From the NCBI RefSeq assembly GCF_040730185.1, contig NZ_CP160402.1:2418001-2482000 (forward strand): a DNA stretch of 64,000 bases, read 5' to 3'. The translations under genes were made by a program, and so were the position numbers. How positions within the stretch are numbered: position 1 is the stretch's first letter; every line of letters begins with the position of its first letter. This DNA is from Streptomyces sp. Je 1-332 (lineage in GTDB: Bacteria; Actinomycetota; Actinomycetes; Streptomycetales; Streptomycetaceae). Under the pieces are notes generated by a model. It was given only the letters and a program-made list of their open reading frames with translations, was not told where the DNA came from and made no database searches. Shown in pieces: positions 54,209 through 62,504 of this stretch.

Positions 54209-55573
54209 ATGAGCAGCGCATCGACACCACCGGACCAGGATTCCCGCCCACCGGCCTCGGAGCCGGACAGGAGCGGGGTCACCCTTCAGCATGCGATCGC
54301 GAGCGTTCGCGAAGGGCTCGGCAGGGCAGGGGCCTTCCTCTCCACACCCGCGGGGCGGGCCGAACCGCTCCTTGCGCGGGCGCCCAAGCGCTGGATGCGG
54401 TTGCTCCCCCTGATCACCGCGCTGGGCTTCGTCGCCGCCCTCATCCCGATCACCACCCAGGTGCTGGCGAACGACTATGGGGTGAACGGCGGTCTGGCGG
54501 GCGCCCTGGGCGTCGCTCAGGCCGCGCCGCTGCTGCTCGCGGTGAGTCGCCCCTTGGGCGCCTGGTGCATCGTCATCGTCGCGGATGTCATCGGAGCGAT
54601 CGTGACGTTGTCCACGGGCGACGACCGCCCCGCGCCCTGGACAGCAATGATCATCGTGGGTTACGTGGTCGTGTGCCTCCTGCTGTCCCTGCGCGAGAGC
54701 CGCCGCACCCTCCTGGGGGTGTGGCTGGTGACCGTCGTCGTGAGCCTCGTCCTCGGCGCGTTCCGCGACGACGGCAGCCAGGACACCAGCGTGCTGCTGA
54801 TCGTGCTGAGCGGTGTCGCGCTGCTGCTCGGCGCGCTGCTGCGCGAGCGTGGCGACGCGCAGCGCAGACTCATCGAGCAGGAGACCATCAGCGAGGCCGA
54901 GCGCGCCCAGCGAACACTTCTGGAGGAACGAGCCCGCATAGCCAGGGAGTTGCACGATGTCGTCGCTCACCACATGTCGGTGATCACGGTGCAGGCCGAC
55001 TCCGCCCCCTATCGCCTCGACGGCCTGCCGGACGCGGCACGCGAGGAGTTCGGGAGCATCGCGGCCAGCGCCCGCGAATCCCTCACCGAGATGCGGAGGC
55101 TGCTCGCCGTGCTGCGCAGCGAGGACGCAGCGGGCGAGCGGGCGCCGCAGCCGGGACTCAGCAGACTGCCGCATCTGGTGGAGGCGACGGTGCGCGCCGG
55201 CGTACCGATCGAGCTGTCTCGTCCTGAACTGTCGGTGCTCACACAGCTGGCCGACGTCACACCGGCTGTCGACCTGTCCGCGTACCGCATCGTCCAGGAG
55301 GCCCTGTCGAACGTGATGCGGCACGCGCCGGGAGCACGCACCACCATCACCGTGACCCTGGACGCGAAGCATTTGCTGATCCTGGTGGTCAACGGCCCGC
55401 CCACCGAAACACCCGACGCGTTGGAGCACAGCGGCACAGGTCACGGTCTCGTCGGCATGCGCGAACGCGTACGGTTGGTCGGCGGCACGGTCGACGCCGG
55501 GCCCCTGCCCGACGGCGGCTTCCGTGTGGCGGCCCAACTCCCCCTTCTCAAAAAGGACTCCGGCACCGCATGA
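54209..55573 (+). CDS. NarL-type sensor histidine kinase
   Basis: 454 aa. A Ser/Pro-rich N-terminus is followed by about five helices (residues 65-215), then a coiled signalling helix, and a HisKA_3 dimerisation domain with phospho-His in RIARELHDVVAHHMSVITVQ, then an HATPase with NVMRHAPGARTTITV (N-box) and GTGHGLVGMRERVRLVGGTV (G-box). No large extracellular domain, so it senses the membrane or a small ligand. ATG 54209 lies 9 nt after TACGCT. Its stop overlaps the response-regulator ATG (ATGA). Confidence 0.9.
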   Translation: MSSASTPPDQDSRPPASEPDRSGVTLQHAIASVREGLGRAGAFLSTPAGRAEPLLARAPKRWMRLLPLITALGFVAALIPITTQVLANDYGVNGGLAGALGVAQAAPLLLAVSRPLGAWCIVIVADVIGAIVTLSTGDDRPAPWTAMIIVGYVVVCLLLSLRESRRTLLGVWLVTVVVSLVLGAFRDDGSQDTSVLLIVLSGVALLLGALLRERGDAQRRLIEQETISEAERAQRTLLEERARIARELHDVVAHHMSVITVQADSAPYRLDGLPDAAREEFGSIAASARESLTEMRRLLAVLRSEDAAGERAPQPGLSRLPHLVEATVRAGVPIELSRPELSVLTQLADVTPAVDLSAYRIVQEALSNVMRHAPGARTTITVTLDAKHLLILVVNGPPTETPDALEHSGTGHGLVGMRERVRLVGGTVDAGPLPDGGFRVAAQLPLLKKDSGTA

Positions 55574-56241
55574 CCATCCGCGTGATCATCGTCGATGACC
55601 AGAACATGGTGCGGGCCGGCTTCGCCGCACTCCTCGCGGCGCAGAGCGACATCGACGTCGTGGGCGAGGCGCCGAACGGCAAGGCGGCTGTCGACGTCAG
55701 CCGCAACACCCATCCCGATGTCGTCCTGATGGATGTCCGGATGCCCGAGATGGACGGACTCACCGCGGCTCGCGCCCTGTTGGACCCTCCGCCCGGAGTG
55801 GTGCACGTGCCGAAGGTGCTGATGCTCACCACCTTCGACGTGGACGACTATGTGTACGAGGCGCTGCGCGCCGGAGCCTCGGGCTTCCTCCTCAAGGACG
55901 CTCCGCCCGCCGATCTGATCTCGGCGGTCCGCGTGGTGGCGGCCGGCGACGCGCTGCTCGCTCCATCGGTGACACGCCGCCTGATCACGGACTTCGCCAA
56001 GCAACGGCCGCGCACCGACCAGTCGCTGCGACTGAACGGCCTGACACAGCGTGAGACCGAGGTACTGGTGCTGATCGCGCGCGGCCTGTCGAATCAGGAG
56101 ATCGCCGAGCGCCTGGTCCTCGCCGAACAGACCGTGAAGACCCATATCGGCAAGGTGCTGTCCAAGTTGGACCTGCGGGACCGCGCGCAAGCCGTGATCT
56201 TCGCCTACGAGTCAGGACTGATCACGCCCGGGGAGCAGTAG
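55570..56241 (+). CDS. NarL/LuxR-family response regulator
   Basis: 223 aa. Receiver domain: IIVDDQNMVRAGF, VVLMDVRMPEMDGLTAA (acceptor Asp), LMLTTFDVDDYV (Thr) and GFLLKDAPPADL (Lys). LuxR helix-turn-helix: LNGLTQRETEVLVLIARGLSNQEIAERLVLAEQTVKTHIGKVLSKLDL. Coupled to the kinase by a 4-bp overlap. It is the natural candidate to bind the TACC-NN-GGTA dyads that lie before its own operon and the next one. Confidence 0.93.
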   Translation: MTIRVIIVDDQNMVRAGFAALLAAQSDIDVVGEAPNGKAAVDVSRNTHPDVVLMDVRMPEMDGLTAARALLDPPPGVVHVPKVLMLTTFDVDDYVYEALRAGASGFLLKDAPPADLISAVRVVAAGDALLAPSVTRRLITDFAKQRPRTDQSLRLNGLTQRETEVLVLIARGLSNQEIAERLVLAEQTVKTHIGKVLSKLDLRDRAQAVIFAYESGLITPGEQ

Positions 56242-56249
56242 AGCCCTCC

Positions 56250-56284
56250 CCCATACCGGGGTATGGGTTCCCCCTACCCCGGTA
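56250..56284. promoter_or_regulatory. Paired TACC-NN-GGTA dyads before second hydrolase gene
   Basis: CCCATACC-GG-GGTATGGG (56250-56267) and TACC-CC-GGTA (56275-56284), centres 21 bp apart (two helical turns). They sit right after the response-regulator stop and match the pair at 54103-54142. Confidence 0.65.
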
Positions 56285-56389
56285 TGAGCTGCAAGTTGGC
56301 TCCGCAGTGTGAGGTGCCGCAGGGCACCGTCTCCCTACTTTTCCCCTCGTCACGCCAGAGCGTGCACGAGATGGGGAGGGAGACGGGCC

Positions 56390-57607
56390 ATGCGCCTTCG
56401 TTCAGGGAAAGCCCGCGGGAGCTGGAAGAGCCGCAGCAAGCGGACATTGATCGCCGCGGCGCTCACGACGACGATCGTGACCGGCACGACCGGCTGGGCG
56501 GTCGGCAGTGAGCAGCAGCCGCTCACGGGCCCGCCGCCAGGTACGCAGGCCTGGCGCGCGGACCATACGTGGGCGGTTCGACTGCCGGATCCGGCAACCA
56601 CGACTCCCGCCCGAGTCGCCGCGTTCTTCGACTCGTTGAGCCAGGCGCAGCAGCACCGCCTGGCCGCACGGCATCCATCGGTCGTCGGCAATCTGGACGG
56701 CGCCCCGGCCGAATTGCGCTTCGAGGCCAACTCCCTGTCCCTGAAAGTCGAGCGCGCCCGCGAGCGGGCGCGTGAGAGCGACCCGCGGCTCACTCTGCAG
56801 GACCACGAGCGGGCCCGATCCCTTGTCACGCGTTACGAAGACCTCCTGAACCCCGGTCGCCAGATACTCGCGTTCGATCCCCGCGGCAGGGGTCAAGTAA
56901 CTGAGGTGTACGGCGACTTGACGTCCGCCCGCCACGTATCCGTGGTCGTGCCGGGCTCCGACATGGACCTGGGCACCTTCGACCGCTCGAAGGACGAGTA
57001 CGGCACTCCGGCCGGGATGGCACGCTCCCTGCACGCCACCGCGGGCGACGACACGGCCGTGGTGGCCTGGGTCGGGTACACCACGCCGGTGGGCCTCGGA
57101 CCGGACTCCGCGACGGGGCGGCTCGCGGACGCCGGCGCGCCACGGCTCGCACGGTTCGTGCAGGGCCTGACGGCGTCAGGCACCCCGCGCCCCGCCGTGT
57201 TCTGCCACAGCTACGGCTCGGTGGTGTGCGGTCTTGCGGCCCCCCAGCTGCCGGCGTCCGACCTGGTGGTGCTCGGCTCCCCCGGTATGCGTGCCGAAAG
57301 CGTGGCCGATCTGCACACCTCCGCCCGCGTGTGGGCGGCCAAGGACGAGAGCGACTGGATCGGTGACGTGCCGAACGTCGAGCTGTTCGGCCTCGGCCAT
57401 GGCGAGGACCCGGCCGACCCGAGGTTCGGCGCCCGACGCGTTCCCGCGGAGCGAGCCGAGGGCCATACCGGCTACTTCGCCCCGGGGACGGATTCCCTCC
57501 AGGCCTTCGCCGCCATCGCGAAGACCACCTCCTCCACCACCTCGGACCACGGCACCGCCGGCTGGGCGCCTGCCGCCGACGCCCGCCCCAACGGAGAGCG
57601 GCCATGA
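56390..57607 (+). CDS. DUF1023 alpha/beta hydrolase, paralogue 2
   Basis: 405 aa, same plan as the hydrolase at 51916: a basic N-terminus with one hydrophobic helix (RTLIAAALTTTIVTGTTGWAVG), a linker with QQHRLAARHPSVVGNLDGAPAELRFEAN, then ILAFDPRGRGQVTEVYGDL, VSVVVPGSDMDLGTF, the nucleophile elbow AVFCHSYGSVVCGLAA and GHTGYFAPGTDSLQAFA. ATG 56390 follows GGGAGGGAG. It is coupled to the acyltransferase by ATGA overlap, suggesting that hydrolase and acyltransferase act on one envelope compound. Probably exported or membrane-anchored. Confidence 0.83.
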   Translation: MRLRSGKARGSWKSRSKRTLIAAALTTTIVTGTTGWAVGSEQQPLTGPPPGTQAWRADHTWAVRLPDPATTTPARVAAFFDSLSQAQQHRLAARHPSVVGNLDGAPAELRFEANSLSLKVERARERARESDPRLTLQDHERARSLVTRYEDLLNPGRQILAFDPRGRGQVTEVYGDLTSARHVSVVVPGSDMDLGTFDRSKDEYGTPAGMARSLHATAGDDTAVVAWVGYTTPVGLGPDSATGRLADAGAPRLARFVQGLTASGTPRPAVFCHSYGSVVCGLAAPQLPASDLVVLGSPGMRAESVADLHTSARVWAAKDESDWIGDVPNVELFGLGHGEDPADPRFGARRVPAERAEGHTGYFAPGTDSLQAFAAIAKTTSSTTSDHGTAGWAPAADARPNGERP

Positions 57608-58833
57608 ACCTCACCCCACTGACCACCCTGCGCAAAACCGCGTCGGCGATCGACGCCAAGACGCCCGCACATCGTGACCGGGCCATAGACGGGCTGCGTG
57701 CGCTCGCCCTGCTCGCCGTGCCGACCGGGCACTGGCTGCTCGGCGGATTCACGCTCGACGCGGGCGGGGCACTGCACAATGCCAGCCCGCTGGCATCGTT
57801 CGGATTCTTCGCGCCGCTCAGTTGGGTGCTGCAGATGCTCGGCATCTTCTTTCTGGTGGGTGGCTACGCCTCCGTCCTGTCGTATCGCCGGGCGGCGGCG
57901 CGTGGCGAGTCGACGAGCCGCTGGCTTCGTGGGCGAGTGGCGCGTCTTGGGCGTCCGGTCCTCGGGGTGACGGCCGTCTGGGCGGCGCTGATCCCGGTGC
58001 TGTACGCGATGGGAGTGCCCGGCACGACCCTGCGCACGGGGTCGACGCTGGTGATACAGCCGCTGTGGTTCGTCGGGATCTATGCGGTGATCACCGCGCT
58101 TACTCCATGGTGCATAAAGGCGGCCGAACGGCTCGGGGCCTGGGCCGCGGCGCCACTGCTCGGATCAGTGGCAGTCGTCGACTTCCTTCGCTACGGCCCG
58201 TTCGGGGAGGCCGTGCCGTCCTGGCTGAGCCTGCTGAATCTGCTGCCCGGCTGGATGTTCGCCTATCAACTGGGCGTCAGCTGGGGCGAGAAGAGGCTGG
58301 GCAGGCGCGGTGCGTGGCTGCTGCTCGTCGGAGGGTCGGCCCTCTTCGCGGCCCTGCTGCTCGTCTTCCACTACCCGGCATCGATGGTCGGCGTCCCGGG
58401 TGAGGCCCGGACGAATTCCCACCCTCCGTCGCTGCTGGTCCTGGCACTGGCAGCCGCGCAGAGCGGTGCGGCGATCCTGCTGCGGGAGCGCATCGGCAAG
58501 TTGCTGCGCAGGCCCGCCCTGTGGGCGCCGGTGGTCGTGATCAACCTGTCGGCGATGACGATCCTGTGTTGGCACCAGACGGCGATGCTCGCGGCGGCGG
58601 TGCCCGGCTCGTTCCTCGGCGGCACGGTGCCGGGGCTGACAGCGGGCCCTGACACCTGGGGCTGGATAGCCGCCCGGATCGCGTGGCTTCCGGTCTTCGG
58701 AGTACTCCTGCTGCTGATAGGCCGCTACACCCGCGGCTTCGAGGCCCCGTGGAAACGAGCCACGCACGCCCGAAGGGCACTGGCCGGACTCTTGGCGGCC
58801 GGGTTCGCGGTCTTCGCACTGGGGCTGGCGTGA
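57604..58833 (+). CDS. Acyltransferase family 3 membrane protein
   Basis: 409 aa with about ten helices. The family motif R-x-x-x-I-D-G-L-R-A-L-A is HRDRAIDGLRALALLAVPTGHWLLGG, with the catalytic-type His in the first helix, and FFLVGGYASVLSYRRAAARGE follows. Acyltransferase-3 proteins O-acylate sugars, peptidoglycan or antibiotics with acyl groups passed across the membrane. The start overlaps the hydrolase stop by 4 bp. Near-homology to OafA-like proteins is clear; the target is not. Confidence 0.85.
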   Translation: MNLTPLTTLRKTASAIDAKTPAHRDRAIDGLRALALLAVPTGHWLLGGFTLDAGGALHNASPLASFGFFAPLSWVLQMLGIFFLVGGYASVLSYRRAAARGESTSRWLRGRVARLGRPVLGVTAVWAALIPVLYAMGVPGTTLRTGSTLVIQPLWFVGIYAVITALTPWCIKAAERLGAWAAAPLLGSVAVVDFLRYGPFGEAVPSWLSLLNLLPGWMFAYQLGVSWGEKRLGRRGAWLLLVGGSALFAALLLVFHYPASMVGVPGEARTNSHPPSLLVLALAAAQSGAAILLRERIGKLLRRPALWAPVVVINLSAMTILCWHQTAMLAAAVPGSFLGGTVPGLTAGPDTWGWIAARIAWLPVFGVLLLLIGRYTRGFEAPWKRATHARRALAGLLAAGFAVFALGLA

Positions 58834-59159
58834 GCGGGCTGGGGGGCCGGATGTTGCCGGGCGCGTGCCGCGCGGCTGCGGGGCGTTCGCTCGGAGCCCC
58901 GCCGGGCGGGCGCGGCGGGGCCCCGTGCACAGCCACGGGGCCAGGAGTACCCGCCGGACGGCCGCGGGGTGGGCTGGCGGCGCCCCGCGGGGGCAGGGGC
59001 CCGCCGAGAGTCCCCGGCGCCGTGGCGTCCCCGTCGAGCAGAGAGACCCCGGAGGCGGTTGCCAGGAACCGTGGCCGCTGGGCCGCTGTCGTGTAAGGCA
59101 CCCCGCAGGGCAGGGGCAGGGGCAGGGATCGGCCGGTCGGCAGGGCTGTCGGTTGATCG
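58834..59159. other. GC-rich intergenic gap with hairpin
   Basis: About 326 bp between convergent acyltransferase and aldo/keto reductase genes. All open frames have shadow-type composition. GGCCCCGTG (58919-58927) and CACGGGGCC (58934-58942) form a 9-bp stem that may be the acyltransferase terminator; GGGGCAGGGGCAGGG strings near 59105 are low-complexity. Nothing else was seen. Confidence 0.5.
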
Positions 59160-60263
59160 CTACTCGCGACCTGCTGACGTGAAGGTCATGTCGGCGTAGC
59201 GGTCGCCTGCTACCTGGGCGGCGATGGGGTTCAGGAGAGCGAGTTCGGAGGGGGTGAGTTCGAGGTGGGTGGCTGCGGTGTTCTCCTCGACGCGGGTGCG
59301 CTTGCGGGTGCCGGGGATGGGGACGACGGCCAGTCCGTGGGCCTGGGCCTGTTGTTGGACCCAGGCGAGGGCGACCTGGCCGAGGCTCGCGCCGTGGGCT
59401 TCGGCGACGGCGCGGATGGGTTCGAGGAGGGCCGCGTTGGTGGCGGCGTTGTCGCCGGTGAAACGGGGCTGCTGGCGGCGGAAGTCGTCCTGGCCGAGTT
59501 CCTTGTCGGCGCTGACGAACGAGCCGGTGAGGAAGCCGCGGCCGAGCGGGGAGTACGGGACGAGGGCGACGCCGAGTTCGGCGGCGACCGGGACCACGCC
59601 CTGCTCGATGTCACGGCTGAACAGCGACCACTCCGACTGGACGGCGGCGATGGGGTGAACAGCGCGGGCGGCGCGGAGTTCGGGGCCGGTGACCTCGCTG
59701 AGGCCGAGGTGCTTGACCTTGCCGGCGGCGACCAGCTCTGCCATCACGCCGACCGTTTCCTCGATCGGCACCTCGGGGTCGCGGCGGTGCATGTAGTAGA
59801 GGTCGATGGTGTCCACGCCGAGGCGCTGGAGGCTGGCGTCGATGCAGGCGCGGATGTAGGCGGGGTCGTTGTTGATGATGCGCTTGGTCGGGTCGGCCGG
59901 GTCCATGGCCAGGGCGAACTTCGTGGCGAGGACGACCTCGTCACGGTGTGCCTTGAGGAAGGGGGAGAGGAACTGCTCGTTCTCACCGGCGGCGTAGGCG
60001 TCGGCGGTGTCGTAGAGGGTGACGCCCAGCTCGAGGGCTCGCTCCAGGGTCGCCCGGGCCTCGTCGGCGTCGGTGGGGCCGTAGGCGAAGCTCATGCCCA
60101 TGCAGCCGAGTCCCTGGACGCCGACTTCGGGGCCGTCTGTCCCGAGCTGCACCTTCGCGATCCGAGAAGTCGTTGCCGTCCCGGAGGTCGTTGCCGTCTC
60201 GGGCGTCATTGCCGTCTCGGGGGTCGTAGCCGCTTCGGGGGTGTTGGGTGTTTCTGCGGTCAT
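59160..60263 (-). CDS. Aldo/keto reductase
   Basis: 367 aa. NADPH-dependent reductase with the AKR tetrad: Asp and Tyr in LYDTADAYAAGENEQFL, Lys in VLATKFAL and His in LYYMHRRDPEVPIEE; the cofactor loop is VVPIPGTRKRTRVEENTAA. The fold and GLGCMGMSFAYGPTDADEA start resemble the AKR11/YakC group. The first 30 residues are a Thr/Ala/Glu/Pro repeat (TPEAATTPETAMTPETATT) with no catalytic role; an internal start after it is possible. It lies 5 bp after a MerR gene and is very likely co-transcribed and controlled by it. Confidence 0.88.
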   Translation of the reverse strand: MTAETPNTPEAATTPETAMTPETATTSGTATTSRIAKVQLGTDGPEVGVQGLGCMGMSFAYGPTDADEARATLERALELGVTLYDTADAYAAGENEQFLSPFLKAHRDEVVLATKFALAMDPADPTKRIINNDPAYIRACIDASLQRLGVDTIDLYYMHRRDPEVPIEETVGVMAELVAAGKVKHLGLSEVTGPELRAARAVHPIAAVQSEWSLFSRDIEQGVVPVAAELGVALVPYSPLGRGFLTGSFVSADKELGQDDFRRQQPRFTGDNAATNAALLEPIRAVAEAHGASLGQVALAWVQQQAQAHGLAVVPIPGTRKRTRVEENTAATHLELTPSELALLNPIAAQVAGDRYADMTFTSAGRE

Positions 60264-60268
60264 CAGTG

Positions 60269-60853
60269 TCAGAGCCTCTCCGGCGCCGGGCGGGCGTCAG
60301 CGTAAAAGTTGATCTTGTAGTCGAGTACGGCGAGCGTGTCCTGGAGCTCCGCTATGCGGGTGCGGACGTCGAGCCGGGTCTGTTCGAGGAGTTCGTGGCG
60401 CTCCGTGAAGGTGTGATCACCCTCGCGCACCAGCTCGGCGTAGCGGACCATGTCCGCCACCGGCATGCCGGTCAGGCGGAGCTTGCCGACGAAGGTGAGC
60501 CAGTCGAGGTCACGGTTGCGGTAGCGACGCTGGCCCGTGTGGGAGCGGTCGATGTGGGGCATCAGGCCGATTCGCTCGTACCAGCGCAGGGTGTGCGCGG
60601 TCAGGCCGATGAAGGCGACGACCTCACTGATCGTGTAGTGGTCCCGTCCGTCCGGGCGGGGGTGCGCGGTGGGTACCGAGGCACAGGCGTCAGCACTGGC
60701 GTCCGGGCCGTCGGAGCTCCCGGCGGCACCGGGGGCACCGGGGGCACCGGGGGCACCGGCGGCACCGGCAGCACCGGCGGCGCCCGGGTCCGGTTCGGTC
60801 ACGCCGGGTGTGGGGCCCTGTGGATGGGCGGTCTCGGTCTCGATCACCGTCAT
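60269..60853 (-). CDS. MerR-family regulator of the aldo/keto reductase
   Basis: 194 aa. The N-terminal 70 residues are acidic with a GAAGAAGAAGAPGAPGAPGA repeat coded by 9-bp tandem DNA repeats (about 60722-60784). The MerR winged helix starts at YTISEVVAFIGLTAHTLRWYERIGLMPHIDR, then RRYRNRDLDWLTFVGKLRLTGMPVADM, with a coiled-coil dimerisation helix RHELLEQTRLDVRTRIAELQDTLAVLDYKINFY. No Cys ligands for metal, so it is of the aldehyde/thiol-responsive AdhR/NmlR sort. ATG 60853 sits 7 nt after the -10 box: a leaderless message. Confidence 0.88.
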   Translation of the reverse strand: MTVIETETAHPQGPTPGVTEPDPGAAGAAGAAGAPGAPGAPGAAGSSDGPDASADACASVPTAHPRPDGRDHYTISEVVAFIGLTAHTLRWYERIGLMPHIDRSHTGQRRYRNRDLDWLTFVGKLRLTGMPVADMVRYAELVREGDHTFTERHELLEQTRLDVRTRIAELQDTLAVLDYKINFYADARPAPERL

Positions 60854-60860
60854 GACCCCA

Positions 60861-60891
60861 ACGCTAAAACCTTGGAGTGCGCTCCAAGCAA
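60861..60891 (-). promoter_or_regulatory. MerR-type promoter with 19-bp spacer and dyad
   Basis: Minus strand: -35 TTGCTT (60891-60886), 19-bp spacer, -10 TAGCGT (60866-60861). The dyad CTTGGAG-TGCG-CTCCAAG (60871-60888) sits in the spacer. The overlong spacer and central dyad are the defining features of MerR-activated promoters. Predicted start of transcription coincides with the MerR ATG. Confidence 0.78.
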
Positions 60892-60907
60892 GCAGAACCG
60901 GGAGGAA

Positions 60908-60956
60908 AAATGTGACGAAACCAAACCTCGGAAATGTGACGAAGCCAAACCCTCGG
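60908..60956. repeat. 24-bp tandem direct repeat upstream of GNAT gene
   Basis: AAATGTGACGAAACCAAACC-TCGG (60908-60931) and AAATGTGACGAAGCCAAACC-CTCGG (60932-60956) differ by one substitution and one inserted C. They lie between the MerR promoter and the GNAT gene and are low in GC for this genome. Confidence 0.8.
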
Positions 60957-61000
60957 AAAATCGGGGGACGTCGCTGCGTGTGGTGGCTACGGTGCCGATC

Positions 61001-61486
61001 ATGAGTCTTGTGCGTCGCGCCACGCCAGAGGATGCCGAAGAACTGCTCAGGCTGCGGCAGGTGATGATCGACTCGGTGTTCGCCACCGACTCGGTGTCGG
61101 CCGCGTCCGACACCGGCTGGCATACCGAATCCCTGCCTGTCGTCCGGGACAAACTGGCCGATCCGGATGGCGACTTCGTCGCTTTCGTCATCGACCAGTC
61201 GGAGCAGCCGGGGAAGCTGGCGGCGCTGGTGGTGGGCACGCTGGACTACCGCATCGGGCGGGCGGGCAATCCGCAGGGTGCCATCGGTCACGTGTTCAGC
61301 GTGGCCACCGATCCGGATCAGCGACGGCGTGGGTATGCGCGGGCCTGCATGGAGGTGCTGCTCGACTGGTTCCGGGAGCGCGGCGCGGGGAGTGTCGATC
61401 TCAACGCGTCCACGGACGCGGAGCCGCTGTACGCCTCGCTCGGCTTCGTGCGCAAGCCCGACCCCTCGATGCGGCTGAACCTGTAG
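61001..61486 (+). CDS. GNAT-family N-acetyltransferase
   Basis: 161 aa. VRRATPEDAEELLRLRQVMI at the N-terminus, then the acetyl-CoA loop HVFSVATDPDQRRRGYARACMEVLLDWFRERG (motif A R-R-x-G-x-A) and LNASTDAEPLYASLGF. Resembles RimI-like or small-molecule acetyltransferases; the substrate is unknown. ATG 61001. Divergent from the MerR operon and followed 20 bp later by a beta-lactamase-like gene. Confidence 0.83.
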   Translation: MSLVRRATPEDAEELLRLRQVMIDSVFATDSVSAASDTGWHTESLPVVRDKLADPDGDFVAFVIDQSEQPGKLAALVVGTLDYRIGRAGNPQGAIGHVFSVATDPDQRRRGYARACMEVLLDWFRERGAGSVDLNASTDAEPLYASLGFVRKPDPSMRLNL

Positions 61487-61505
61487 GGCGCTTAGGCTCG
61501 TACGC

Positions 61506-62321
61506 ATGCAGAGCCTGGCGTTGATCGAGAACTGGCCGGTCCCCACCGCTGCCGCCGCCGTCGTTCGCGCGGACGGCACGGTCGTCGGGGCGCATGGACC
61601 CACCGGGCACCGTTTCGCGCTCGCTTCGGTCACCAAGCCGTTGGCGGCGTACGCGGCGCTCGTGGCGTACGAAGAGGGGGCGGTCGAGCTCGATGAGCCC
61701 GCCGGGCCCGAGGGGTCGACCGTGCGGCATCTCCTTGCGCACACCAGCGGCCTCGCGTTCGACGAGCACCGGGTGACGGCGCCTGCCGGAACGCGGCGGC
61801 TGTACTCGAACTCGGGGTTCGAGGTGCTGGGTGATCACATCGCCAAGGCGACGGACATCCCCTTCGGGGAGTATCTGCGCCAGGCCGTGCTGGAGCCGTT
61901 GGGCATGGGGGCCACCTCGCTCGACGGAGGCGCTTCGCCCGCCAAGGACGGGGTGTCCACCGTCGATGACCTGGTGAAGTTCGCCGCTGAGGTGCAGGCG
62001 CCGCGGTTGCTCGATCCGCGGACGGTGGCCGAGGCGATGTCGGTGGCGTATCCGGGGCTGAAGGGTGTGCTTCCCGGGTACGGGCATCAGAGTCCCAATG
62101 ACTGGGGGCTCGGGTTCGAGATCCGGGACTCCAAGTCGCCGCACTGGACCGGGAGTTCGTCCTCACCCCGGACGTTCGGGCACTTCGGGCAGGCCGGGAC
62201 GTTCCTCTGGGTCGATCCCGATGCGGGGGCGGCGTGTGTCGCTCTGGCGGATCGGGCGTTCGGGCCGTGGGCCGTTGAGGCGTGGCCTCCGTTCACGGAC
62301 GCGGTGCTCTCCGAGCTGTAG
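61506..62321 (+). CDS. Serine hydrolase, beta-lactamase/esterase class C-like
   Basis: 271 aa. Serine-beta-lactamase fold: S-x-x-K in ALASVTKPLAAYAAL (nucleophile Ser and Lys), Y-S-N in RRLYSNSGFEVLGDHI and the third motif in FGHFGQAGTFLW (H-F-G in place of K-T-G). LAHTSGLAFDEHR is typical of the family. Likely an esterase or D-amino peptidase rather than a resistance enzyme; there is no signal peptide. ATG 61506 lies 7 nt after TAGGCT, which suggests a leaderless message. Confidence 0.85.
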   Translation: MQSLALIENWPVPTAAAAVVRADGTVVGAHGPTGHRFALASVTKPLAAYAALVAYEEGAVELDEPAGPEGSTVRHLLAHTSGLAFDEHRVTAPAGTRRLYSNSGFEVLGDHIAKATDIPFGEYLRQAVLEPLGMGATSLDGGASPAKDGVSTVDDLVKFAAEVQAPRLLDPRTVAEAMSVAYPGLKGVLPGYGHQSPNDWGLGFEIRDSKSPHWTGSSSSPRTFGHFGQAGTFLWVDPDAGAACVALADRAFGPWAVEAWPPFTDAVLSEL

Positions 62322-62504
62322 GGGGCGTAAGGGCGGGCCTTGCGGGCCCCGCAGCTTTGCGCACCCCGCAGCACAGTTGCCGCAAGGACCGTCTCCGCAG
62401 CCCGGCGGGGGCGGGGTGCCGCCGCTGTGCCCACCCGTGCCGCCCCAGCGGCACGACTGCCCACAGCGACAGCCAGCCACAGCCACCGCCACCGCCACCG
62501 CGAC

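Noticed and set aside
58683..59096. Open frame of about 137 codons after the acyltransferase gene
   Set aside because: Arg/Gly/Pro-rich composition typical of high-GC shadow frames, it starts inside the acyltransferase gene and has no ribosome site or family likeness.
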